Source of the DNA: JBLHGU01 sp047615875
GTDB lineage: Bacteria > Pseudomonadota > Gammaproteobacteria > Arenicellales > CAJQKF01
Length of the DNA stretch: 9,552 bases
Reading direction: 5' to 3'
Assembly: GCA_047615875.1 (NCBI GenBank)
Contig: JBLHGU010000197.1
Coordinates: forward strand, 1 to 9,552
Of the stretch, positions 1 through 6,930 are shown in pieces; the first letter of the stretch is position 1, and each line of letters opens with the position of its first letter. A program made the translations under genes and the position numbers. The notes under the pieces were generated by a model, which worked only from the letters and a program-made list of their open reading frames with translations, was not told the DNA's origin and did no database searches.

Positions 1-44
1 TGGTGTAATGTAATAAGAAAAAGCATTACCACAATCAATTTTTA

Positions 45-52
45 AGAGGAGA
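45..52 (+). promoter_or_regulatory. Ribosome binding site of the binding-protein gene
   Basis: The purine-rich AGAGGAGA ends five bases before the ATG at 58 and is the strongest Shine-Dalgarno sequence of the importer cluster. It fixes the start directly ahead of the twin-arginine signal. Only 57 bases lie upstream in the window, and I cannot place a promoter in them. A 6-bp inverted repeat (GTAATG at 5-10, CATTAC at 24-29) is present there but too small to interpret. Confidence 0.8.
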
Positions 53-57
53 ATATT

Positions 58-1326
58 ATGGGAATCACTCGAAGAAAGTTTGTTCAGACATCGGCTGCAA
101 GCGCCCTCGCTCTCGGCTCTGGCGGATCCCCCTTGTTATTTGCGGCAGGGGATAAAACTGTAAAAGTTGGTATGAATATACCGATGACTGGTGATTATGC
201 CCCCTGGGGTTTACCTGGACTCTATGGCTGCCAGATCGTAGCTGACAACATCAATGCTGCTGGTGGAGTGGATATTGGTGGCGAGAAACATAAAATTGAA
301 ATCGTCTCATACGATCACGGTTATGATATAGAAAAAGCCGTTCAGGGTTACAAAAAGATGGTAGCCGGTGACGAAGTTGATATGGTGATGATGCTTGGCG
401 GTGCAACCGTCGGCGCGGTCAGCCCGTGGGGTGAACGTAAAAAAGTTTTTACTACCACATTGTTATCCAGTGATATAACCCCTGATACTAAACATTTGCT
501 TGCATCCTGTGAATCACATCCGCTTTACGTTGTCACTGGCGTTGAATGGCTAGCCAAAAATTACCCGAATGCTAAAAAGGCAGTTATTGTCACTAATAAT
601 GACGTTGAGTATGGCTTGCAAGCTGCGGCTACTTACCAGGCAGCATTTGAAGTAGCCGGTATTGATGTAGTTGATATGAACCTACATGGTTTTGATGTCA
701 CGGATTTTGCACCCATTGTTAGTTCCGTGTTGGCGAAGAATCCCGATATCTTTTGTATGGCAACCAGCTTTTATACCACCCCGCTGATGGAACAGCTTTA
801 TCATCAAGGATACAAAGGTAAGGTTATTTCCACCACACTAGATTATCACGAAGAAGTTATTGCCAAAACAAGTCAGGAATTCGTCGACGGTACGATCCAT
901 CAGTTCCCCTCATTTGACGATCCGAAATTAACCGAGAAGGGTATCAATTTTCCAGACCCAGGTGGTTTCGACAAAGAATACCGAAAGCGTCATCCAAATG
1001 ACTGGTCTGCTGTATCCTGGGAATATCCGGCTATTATGCTGAACTGGCTCGAGGGGGCGAAAGCCGCTGGTTCAACCGATTCGGCTAAAGTCCTAAACGC
1101 GCTGCAAAGTAATCCGAACCCTAATTTCGTGTTCGGTGGCGGTAAATGGTGGGGTAAGGAACTTTGGGGTCGCGACAATATTGTGGTTGGGCGTTGGCCG
1201 GTTGTTGTAATAGAAGGTGGTAAAACCCATATTAAGGAGTTTGCCAGTGTTTCGGACTGGCTAGACAAACACTCTGATGTACTGATTAAGTACATGAAGT
1301 CTCATGGTCTTAGGACCGTTAGTTAG
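58..1326 (+). CDS. Tat-exported periplasmic substrate-binding protein of a branched-chain-amino-acid-type ABC importer
   Basis: A 422-residue type I periplasmic binding protein (Peripla_BP_6/LivK-like) that would capture the ligand in the periplasm and deliver it to the LivHM permease. Residues 1-31 form a twin-arginine signal: TRRKFVQ at 4-10, then a small hydrophobic stretch ending near FAAG. There is no lipobox cysteine, so the mature protein should be soluble. The mature start, KVGMNIPMTGDYAPWG, is the usual opening of this family, and IVADNINAAGGV at 60-71 is the typical first-lobe helix. Length fits the family with a slightly long C-terminal end. Export after folding by Tat is less common than Sec export for LivK proteins. 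The ligand cannot be read from sequence: the superfamily binds leucine/isoleucine/valine, amides, urea, aromatic acids and others. It heads the importer genes, with a 282-base gap before livH. Confidence 0.9.
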   Translation: MGITRRKFVQTSAASALALGSGGSPLLFAAGDKTVKVGMNIPMTGDYAPWGLPGLYGCQIVADNINAAGGVDIGGEKHKIEIVSYDHGYDIEKAVQGYKKMVAGDEVDMVMMLGGATVGAVSPWGERKKVFTTTLLSSDITPDTKHLLASCESHPLYVVTGVEWLAKNYPNAKKAVIVTNNDVEYGLQAAATYQAAFEVAGIDVVDMNLHGFDVTDFAPIVSSVLAKNPDIFCMATSFYTTPLMEQLYHQGYKGKVISTTLDYHEEVIAKTSQEFVDGTIHQFPSFDDPKLTEKGINFPDPGGFDKEYRKRHPNDWSAVSWEYPAIMLNWLEGAKAAGSTDSAKVLNALQSNPNPNFVFGGGKWWGKELWGRDNIVVGRWPVVVIEGGKTHIKEFASVSDWLDKHSDVLIKYMKSHGLRTVS

Positions 1327-1337
1327 CAGTAACTAAC

Positions 1338-1379
1338 ATCGCTCAGACCAGGCTACTTTAAGTATACGGTCTGAGCGAT
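1338..1379 (+). terminator. Perfect 12-bp inverted repeat after the binding-protein gene; partial terminator or mRNA-stabilising hairpin
   Basis: ATCGCTCAGACC (1338-1349) pairs perfectly with GGTCTGAGCGAT (1368-1379) around an 18-base loop. It starts 12 bases after the TAG of the binding-protein gene. The following TTCCATTTTA is only modestly U-rich, so this is not a textbook intrinsic terminator. Hairpins at this place in transporter operons are known to let the binding protein be made in excess over the membrane parts, by partial termination or 3'-end protection; that role is inferred here. The rest of the 1327-1608 gap is AT-rich, has one smaller repeat (TAGCGG 1510-1515, CCGCTA 1527-1532), and shows no convincing gene or sigma70 promoter. 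Confidence 0.65.
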
Positions 1380-1608
1380 TTCCATTTTAGTGCTGTACTA
1401 CCATGGATGTGACGATTCAATTTCTCTAGCAACCTGGATTTTTTCTACTTGAGAATTTCCCCGCTTGAATAAAAATTTATAAAGAATCTTGAGAGCTGTC
1501 TTCGGATAATAGCGGGATATCTATCACCGCTAACAATAATGGCTGCTGACGATTTAATAACTGACATCTAGCATAATCAATAATTGAGTGAAAAATAAGA
1601 TATAAAAG

Positions 1609-2478
1609 ATGGAGCTATTTCTCCAATCAATCGCGTTCGGGGTTATTCAGGGTGGTTTTTTCGCCTTGTTTGCCGTCGGGCTTGTGCTCATCTTTGGTGT
1701 TATGGGTGTGGTTAATTTTGCTCATGGTGAGCTGGTAATGGTAGGTGCCTTTACCATCTGGTTGTTGCATGCGCAGGTTGGCCTTGGCTATCTTCCTGCA
1801 ATTGGAGTTGCGATTATTTTGGTAACCGTGATTGGCTTGCTGATGGAGCGACTACTATTTAGACCAACGCGCTCAGATCCGTTAGCCGGGTTGATCTGTT
1901 CTATTGGCGTTCTGTTTATTCTGCAAGTTGTTGCCGCGTTAATTGGCGGCGATGGCCCTTCAAAGCAGGTAGCCCCACCCTTCCCAGGTACGATGATTTT
2001 ATTTGATACTTTGCGAGTGCCGTATCAACGGGTATTTAGCTTGCTAGTTTCGGTGATGGCACTCGCAGCGCTCTGGTACTTTCTCACGCGCAGTAAATTT
2101 GGCTGGGCCTTGCGCGCAGTATCAATGGACAGGGAAGCCGCTCAGCTACAGGGCATTAACACCGACAAAATTTCTATGATAGCCATCGGTGTTGGCACGG
2201 CTTTGGCAGGATTGGCCGGAGGGCTTATCGCACCATTGACTAATATCAATCCTCACATGGGGCACAATGTCATTGTCACAGCGTTCATTGTTACCATCGT
2301 CGGTGGTGTTGGTAGTTTGTCTGGCGCGGTACTGGCGGCTGTTTTATATGCGGTGTTTCACACTCTCATCACGGTCTATTTTGGCGGAACTATCGCCACT
2401 ATAAGTGGCCTGGTACTGATGGTTATTGTGCTGATTATCAAACCAACAGGTTTGATGGGTGTGAAGGTCAGTGAGTAG
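1609..2478 (+). CDS. livH: Branched-chain-amino-acid-type ABC transporter permease LivH
   Basis: A 289-residue inner-membrane protein, one of two channel subunits of the importer. It has about eight hydrophobic segments. The N-terminus is typical of LivH, with a GVIQGGFFALFAVGL segment followed by VNFAHGEL (residues 35-42), and the cytoplasmic coupling stretch around residues 168-195 (AVSMDREAAQLQGIN, then a small-residue-rich segment) is the EAA-type loop that contacts the ATPases. Length is normal. The ATG at 1609 must be the start because an in-frame TAA lies just upstream at 1603; the ribosome binding site is weak (AT-rich, no clear GGAG). The gene overlaps livM by 8 bases, which suggests coupled translation. 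The family assignment is firm, the substrate is not. Confidence 0.92.
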   Translation: MELFLQSIAFGVIQGGFFALFAVGLVLIFGVMGVVNFAHGELVMVGAFTIWLLHAQVGLGYLPAIGVAIILVTVIGLLMERLLFRPTRSDPLAGLICSIGVLFILQVVAALIGGDGPSKQVAPPFPGTMILFDTLRVPYQRVFSLLVSVMALAALWYFLTRSKFGWALRAVSMDREAAQLQGINTDKISMIAIGVGTALAGLAGGLIAPLTNINPHMGHNVIVTAFIVTIVGGVGSLSGAVLAAVLYAVFHTLITVYFGGTIATISGLVLMVIVLIIKPTGLMGVKVSE

Positions 2479-3457
2479 TCAGGGTAGCTTTACCAAAAAG
2501 AATGTTGGCGTCGGTCTTGCCGCTATGGCAGCACTATTAGCGCTTCCCCATTTTCTGCCTTTTCATCATCAGGATCTGCTGATTTTCTTAACCATCAACG
2601 TTCTCGCTGTTTGTAGTTATCGACTGGTGACATTAACAGGTGAATGGTCGTTGATACATGCGGTAATGATGGGTGTTGGTGCCTATACAGTCGCCTTACT
2701 GTCTAATCATTTCGAACTGGCTATCTGGTTTACACTGCCATTAGCGGGCATCGCGGCGGGACTGGTGGCCGCATTATTGTGTTTTCCTTTACTGCGAATG
2801 ACACAGTTTTATTTTCTGATAGGTTCGTTTGCCGCAGGAGAAGCAATTCGCCTCAATTGGGTAGAGTTTGTTGGTGTGTTTGGCGGAACCAGCGGGCTCC
2901 GAGGCGTTGAAACACCTATTGTTTGGGGCATCGATTTTCTCGATCCAATCCCTTACTTTTACCTGACAGTAAGTGTTGTCAGTGTTTGTCTAGTTATTCT
3001 ATATCGTATCGAGAACTCCAGAATTGGACTCACCTTACATGCCATTCACTGGAAAGCTTCGCTGGCGGAATCCGTTGGCGTTGATGCCTGGCGCTACCGT
3101 GCCCTGGCTTTTACTTTAGGTTCATTTTTTGTCGGAATTGCAGGTGGGTTGAAGGTGCACTACCTCGGTAGTGTGACGCCTAATCAGTTCACTATCGGGT
3201 TTATGGTTTTTATTCTGATCTGGGTAATTGTTGGCGGCTACAACCGATTTTATGGGCCCATTATTGGTGTTGTCGTGCTCACAGTTTTCGATGAAGCGAT
3301 TAGAAATTTTGAAGTACTACGACCGGCTATTTACGGTCTCATGCTGATTCTCTCGATACTTTTTCTTCCGATGGGCCTGGAAAGTGTGCCGGGCAAAATT
3401 AAATCCTGGTTTGGTATTCGTTCTCGACCACCCGAACCACCTCTGTCTGGCCAATAG
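2471..3457 (+). CDS. livM: Branched-chain-amino-acid-type ABC transporter permease LivM
   Basis: A 328-residue polytopic inner-membrane protein, partner of LivH. It starts with GTG inside the end of livH. Family features are LTGEWSLIHAVMMGVGAYT (the usual LxxGQ.SLGHAaFmgiGAYt region, here with EW and IHAV substitutions), GGTSGLRGV in the periplasmic loop, and the coupling segment LHAIHWKASLAESVGVDAW followed by AFTLGSFFVGIAGGL. In most LivM proteins the coupling segment reads more like RAIRDNexAAealGi, so the HWKAS wording is divergent. Near the end, VVGGYNRFYGPIIG matches the conserved VVGGlGtxxGPvlG block with NRFY in place of the glycine-rich part. The tail ends in a proline-rich SRPPEPPL. 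These changes suggest a divergent branch of the family and fit an unusual ligand, but this is inference. Confidence 0.9.
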   Translation: MSSQGSFTKKNVGVGLAAMAALLALPHFLPFHHQDLLIFLTINVLAVCSYRLVTLTGEWSLIHAVMMGVGAYTVALLSNHFELAIWFTLPLAGIAAGLVAALLCFPLLRMTQFYFLIGSFAAGEAIRLNWVEFVGVFGGTSGLRGVETPIVWGIDFLDPIPYFYLTVSVVSVCLVILYRIENSRIGLTLHAIHWKASLAESVGVDAWRYRALAFTLGSFFVGIAGGLKVHYLGSVTPNQFTIGFMVFILIWVIVGGYNRFYGPIIGVVVLTVFDEAIRNFEVLRPAIYGLMLILSILFLPMGLESVPGKIKSWFGIRSRPPEPPLSGQ

Positions 3458-3476
3458 GTATTTTTTAGAAACGTTT

Positions 3477-4232
3477 ATGGCTATTCTAGAAATAAAAAAT
3501 GTAAGCAAACAATTTGGCGGGCTGACAGCACTGGACAATGTCAGTTTTGAAGTGAGAGAAGGTGAAATCCATGGATTGATTGGTCCTAATGGTGCTGGAA
3601 AAAGCACTATGTTTAAAAACATCGCCGGTTTTCAGGTGCCGACATCTGGCAATATCAACTTCAACGGCCGCAGTATAGAAGGAAGGAAAACGCATATTAT
3701 TGCTGAAATGGGCATCGTTCGTACCTTCCAGGAAACAACCCTGTTTCAGGAACTCAGTGTTTTTGAAAATGCGATGGTTGGGTCTCATATGCAAGGACGA
3801 GTCAATGTTTTTTCCGCGATTCTCGGACTGGATAAGCAAAAACAGAAAGACTGCGAAGAACGTGTCTTTGAAGTGCTGGAATTCATGGGATTAGTTGACC
3901 GCAAGGATCAACTGGCATCTGAGCTACCACTTGGTTCACAAAGGGCACTAGCATTGTCGATTGCTCTGGTTTCTAAACCCAAAGTCATGCTAATGGATGA
4001 ACCATTTGCTGGAATGAATGGCGAAGAAACCAGACACATGATGGACCTGACTCGAAAAATTCAGGAATCGGGTATTACTATAGTTTTGGTCGAACACGAC
4101 ATGAAGGCGGTGATGGGGCTTTGTCATTACTTGACCGTATTGAACTTTGGCCAATTACTGGCGCAGGGCACACCGGAAGATGTTCGCCATAATGAAAAAG
4201 TAATCGAAGCCTATTTGAGCGGAGTAAAATAG
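3477..4232 (+). CDS. livG: Branched-chain-amino-acid-type ABC transporter ATP-binding protein LivG
   Basis: A 251-residue cytoplasmic ATPase that energises the LivHM channel with LivF. Visible motifs are Walker A GPNGAGKST (36-44), Q-loop FQE (Gln85), Walker B VMLMDEPFAGMN (170-181) and H-loop VEHDM (His207). The ABC signature is non-canonical: ELPLGSQRALAL (149-160) rather than LSGGQ. LivG proteins commonly have a YGxQR form, so LGSQR is a further departure. The start is taken at ATG 3477, giving MAILEIKNVSKQFGG as in homologues and sitting 19 bases after livM. The frame is open from 3384, but that start would lie inside livM and add 31 residues without family support. The upstream ribosome binding site is poor, so translational coupling to livM is likely. 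Confidence 0.92.
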   Translation: MAILEIKNVSKQFGGLTALDNVSFEVREGEIHGLIGPNGAGKSTMFKNIAGFQVPTSGNINFNGRSIEGRKTHIIAEMGIVRTFQETTLFQELSVFENAMVGSHMQGRVNVFSAILGLDKQKQKDCEERVFEVLEFMGLVDRKDQLASELPLGSQRALALSIALVSKPKVMLMDEPFAGMNGEETRHMMDLTRKIQESGITIVLVEHDMKAVMGLCHYLTVLNFGQLLAQGTPEDVRHNEKVIEAYLSGVK

Positions 4233-4233
4233 A

Positions 4234-4941
4234 GTGCTGCTGCAGGTTAAAGACATTCATGTTCATTATGGTCCAGTGGCAGCCCTAAAGGGCGTCTCGC
4301 TGGAGGCAGGAGAGGCTGATTTCATAACTTTGATAGGCTCAAACGGTGCAGGTAAAAGTACAACTCTGCGTACTATTTCGGGACTAAATCACCCCAGTTC
4401 AGGTGAAATTATTTTTGAAGGGCAACGTATCGATCAGCTCTCTGCAGATAAAATATTGAAAATGGGTATTGCTCAGGTACCTGAAGGACGCCGGATATTT
4501 AAAGATTTATCAGTAACAGAAAACCTCCTGTTGGGTGCCTTTACACGAGATGACAAGGCAGGCATCAGCAAAGACCTCGATGATATTTTTGAACGATTCC
4601 CAAGATTAAACGAACGCGAAAATCAAACTGCCGGAACCATGAGCGGTGGTGAGCAACAAATGTTATCTATTGGTCGAGCTTTAATGTCAAAACCTCGCAT
4701 CCTGTTGCTTGACGAACCCTCACTTGGTCTGGCCCCGAATATTGTTCGCGAAATTGCGCAATTGCTCACCGAGATAAACAATCAAGGCGTTACTATTATA
4801 TTGGTTGAACAAAATGCGGAGCTGGCACTGGAACTATCGCGCCATGGTTATGTATTAGAGACAGGCATTGTCGTATTAGAAGGCGAAGCCAGTAGCTTGA
4901 TGAATAATGATCACGTGCGCAAAGCTTATCTAGGCATTTAG
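4234..4941 (+). CDS. livF: Branched-chain-amino-acid-type ABC transporter ATP-binding protein LivF
   Basis: A 235-residue cytoplasmic ATPase, the second nucleotide-binding subunit of the importer. Motifs are Walker A GSNGAGKST (35-43), Q-loop AQVPEGR (Gln81), signature MSGGEQQ (136-142), Walker B RILLLDEPSLGL (155-166) and VEQN (191-194) at the H-loop. Gln in place of His at that last position is normal for LivF proteins. Translation starts at a GTG one base after the livG stop, with GGAG at 4221-4224 inside the end of livG, so the two ATPases are coupled. Length is standard for the family. This is the last gene of the importer cluster; the next gene is convergent. Confidence 0.93.
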   Translation: MLLQVKDIHVHYGPVAALKGVSLEAGEADFITLIGSNGAGKSTTLRTISGLNHPSSGEIIFEGQRIDQLSADKILKMGIAQVPEGRRIFKDLSVTENLLLGAFTRDDKAGISKDLDDIFERFPRLNERENQTAGTMSGGEQQMLSIGRALMSKPRILLLDEPSLGLAPNIVREIAQLLTEINNQGVTIILVEQNAELALELSRHGYVLETGIVVLEGEASSLMNNDHVRKAYLGI

Positions 4942-4942
4942 T

Positions 4943-4962
4943 CAGCTGGTTAAGCTGCTTTT
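4943..4962 (+). terminator. Small hairpin with T-run after livF; weak intrinsic terminator
   Basis: CAGCT (4943-4947) and AGCTG (4953-4957) enclose a five-base loop GGTTA and are followed by CTTTT. It begins directly after the livF stop, between two convergent operons. The stem is short, so termination is plausible rather than strong. A second small palindrome, TCACCCTGGTGA, lies just downstream at about 4966-4977 and could serve the opposite strand; it is followed there by TTTAAAAG. Confidence 0.5.
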
Positions 4963-5008
4963 AAATCACCCTGGTGAGCCTGTTTCGACGCACTTAAGCT
5001 TGGGAAGT

Positions 5009-6535
5009 TTAACCTGATTGATCGTCTAATTTTCTTCCACCATCCTCATAAAACCAATCATCTGGATAGGGATACCACCAATCATGGATTTGCGGGTGAT
5101 GGTCGAGAATTACCATCTTTTGCCGTCGAAACGCGTCTAGACCTTGTCTGCCAAGTTCTCGTCCGAGACCGGACATTTTCCATCCGCCAAACGGTAGCGC
5201 GTCATTATCAATCAGTGGATTGTTGATCCAAACAAGGCCCGATTGTAACTGCTCAGCGGCATCCATAGCTTCTGCCAGGTCAGCGGTGAAAACAGCTGCA
5301 CCCAAACCGAACTCTGAATCATTTGCGCGTTCAAGGGCTTCCTCAAAATTCACAACTCGACAAATGGAAGCGACTGGGCCGAAACATTCTTCATGCATTA
5401 TCGACATATCCGGGGTTATTCCCGTCAAAATGGTTGGTTCATAAAACCAGCCAGTATCAAGTCCTACTGGTCGCTGACCGCCGCAAACCAGAGTCGCCCC
5501 CGCAGCTATAGTCTCGTTTACCAGACGTTCAACCTTGTCACGCGCCGCTTTGCTGACCAGTGGGCCGATTTCTGATTTACCCATTCCATTGCCAACTCGC
5601 AGTTTTCGCGTCATTACTGCAAACTTGTCGACAAATTCGTCGTGCACTGCATCAACCACAAAAAAGCGTTCACTAGAAGTGCAGACTTGCCCGCTCAAAT
5701 GAAATGCAGCAGTTACCGAACCTGCCACAGCCACATCAATGGGCGCGTGACGTGAGATAATCATTGGGTCGTTGCCACCATTTTCGATCACGCAAGGCTT
5801 CATTAATCTTGCGCACGTCGCACCGACCTCACAACCGGCTGCAACGCTTCCGGTAAATGCTACAGCGTGGGTCGCTTTTGACTGAATTAATGTTTGTGCT
5901 ACCTGCACATCGCCGGGCAGACATGACAATAAACCGGCGGGTAAATGGTTAAAGTGCTGCATGAATTCAAGCGTACACATAGAGGTCGCCTCGGCAGGTT
6001 TGACAATACAAGCGTTACCCGCAGCCAACGACGCAGCGACAGTCCAGCACATCAGCAACACTGGGAAGTTGAACGGCATAATATGCACTGATACGCCCAG
6101 AGGATGGTAGCGACTGTATTGGAATGAGCCTGCCTGAGTGGTACCTGCGATCTTGCCACCATCATCACGCGCCATTTCAGCGTAGTAGCGAAATATCGCC
6201 GCACAGTTTGCAATTTCGCCAACTGATTCAGGATAGGGTTTGCCCATTTCCCGAGTCATTAACACGGCGACATCACGTGGACCGGCGCGTTCGATTCGAT
6301 CAGCTATTCGGTGCAATACACTGGCACGCGTCTTCGAGTCAATTTTTGCCCAGCTAGACTGTGCGATGTTTGCACGCGCGATAACAGCTTGAATGGTAGC
6401 GTTATCAGTGACCAGGCGTTGACCAACTACTTCGAGCGTCGCCGGATTAATTACTTTGACAATTTGCCCCACCGGGGTAGTTTCAAACCCTGGCGTGACG
6501 AAGTAGCGAGCCTGAGTCATGCCTGATTGATTCAT
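5009..6535 (-). CDS. NAD(P)-dependent aldehyde dehydrogenase
   Basis: A 508-residue ALDH-superfamily enzyme oxidising an aldehyde to the acid in the cytoplasm. The active site is complete: the MPFNFP oxyanion Asn156, Lys179 in IVKPAE for the cofactor, FTGS (227-230), general base Glu251, nucleophile Cys285 in SGQVCTSS, HEECFGPVAS (381-390) and PFGGWKMSGLGRE (448-460). Around Glu251 the sequence is ENGGNDP, whereas most relatives have ELGG, so the Leu is replaced by Asn. The final 30 residues are unusual, with an aromatic-rich stretch (WWYPYPDDWFY, 486-496) followed by an acidic/glycine end. The start is taken at ATG 6535 with a GAGAAGGG site upstream. The frame is open to 6622, but that part overlaps the cupin gene. 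The aldehyde substrate cannot be named. It is the last gene of the operon, 29 bases after the cupin. Confidence 0.9.
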   Translation of the reverse strand: MNQSGMTQARYFVTPGFETTPVGQIVKVINPATLEVVGQRLVTDNATIQAVIARANIAQSSWAKIDSKTRASVLHRIADRIERAGPRDVAVLMTREMGKPYPESVGEIANCAAIFRYYAEMARDDGGKIAGTTQAGSFQYSRYHPLGVSVHIMPFNFPVLLMCWTVAASLAAGNACIVKPAEATSMCTLEFMQHFNHLPAGLLSCLPGDVQVAQTLIQSKATHAVAFTGSVAAGCEVGATCARLMKPCVIENGGNDPMIISRHAPIDVAVAGSVTAAFHLSGQVCTSSERFFVVDAVHDEFVDKFAVMTRKLRVGNGMGKSEIGPLVSKAARDKVERLVNETIAAGATLVCGGQRPVGLDTGWFYEPTILTGITPDMSIMHEECFGPVASICRVVNFEEALERANDSEFGLGAAVFTADLAEAMDAAEQLQSGLVWINNPLIDNDALPFGGWKMSGLGRELGRQGLDAFRRQKMVILDHHPQIHDWWYPYPDDWFYEDGGRKLDDQSG

Positions 6536-6564
6536 AGTTTTTCCCTTCTCGGTTCGACGGACTA

Positions 6565-6927
6565 TTAGCGAATCATGTAGAGCTTGCGCACGGTCTCGTG
6601 GACGGTACATACACCTTTCCAATCTTCAGGAAAAAATGCTGCAGTATCAGGCATAATTTCGATGACCTCACCAGATTCATGCACATAGGTACATCGGCCT
6701 TCAACGAAATGACAGAACTCGTCACGGGTGACATGGCAGTTCCAAATGCCCGGAGTACAAACCCACAAACCGCATTCCGACTGACCACCGGGGCCTTTAT
6801 GGATTAACAAGCCGCTGGTATGTGACGTACCCTCGATCATGTCGGGAATTATGCCCCAGTCGACAAGCTCAGTTTGTACGCTGGATTGTGGCAGCGAAGG
6901 AGCCGACCTGGTCAGTATTCTGCTCAT
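6565..6927 (-). CDS. Small cupin-domain protein, DUF861/Cupin_3 type
   Basis: A 120-residue single-domain cupin. The pattern from residue 50 onward (SECGLWVCTPGIWNCHV, DEFCHFVEGR at 69-78, the acidic turn with SGEV, then PDTAAFFPEDWKGVCTVHE and a closing VRKLYMI) matches the DUF861 family, relatives of the EutQ C-terminus and ureidoglycine aminohydrolase cupins. These use Glu/His residues such as Glu70 and His73 for possible metal binding rather than the full His-x-His cupin motif. Its role is unknown; DUF861 proteins often sit in catabolic operons as small isomerase-, hydrolase- or sensor-like accessories. The ATG lies three bases after the stop of the glycosyltransferase gene, with its ribosome binding site (GGGATAG) inside that gene, so the two are translationally linked. 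Confidence 0.85.
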   Translation of the reverse strand: MSRILTRSAPSLPQSSVQTELVDWGIIPDMIEGTSHTSGLLIHKGPGGQSECGLWVCTPGIWNCHVTRDEFCHFVEGRCTYVHESGEVIEIMPDTAAFFPEDWKGVCTVHETVRKLYMIR

Positions 6928-6930
6928 AAT

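Noticed and set aside
3384..3476. Upstream start for livG, giving 31 extra residues
   Set aside because: The extension lies inside livM in another frame and has no ABC-family similarity. ATG 3477 gives the standard N-terminus.
4804..4815. Loss of the H-loop histidine in LivF (VEQN)
   Set aside because: Gln at this position is the normal LivF form, so it is not a defect.
6536..6622. Upstream start for the aldehyde dehydrogenase
   Set aside because: The extension overlaps the cupin gene and has no family support. ATG 6535 has a good GAGAAGGG site.
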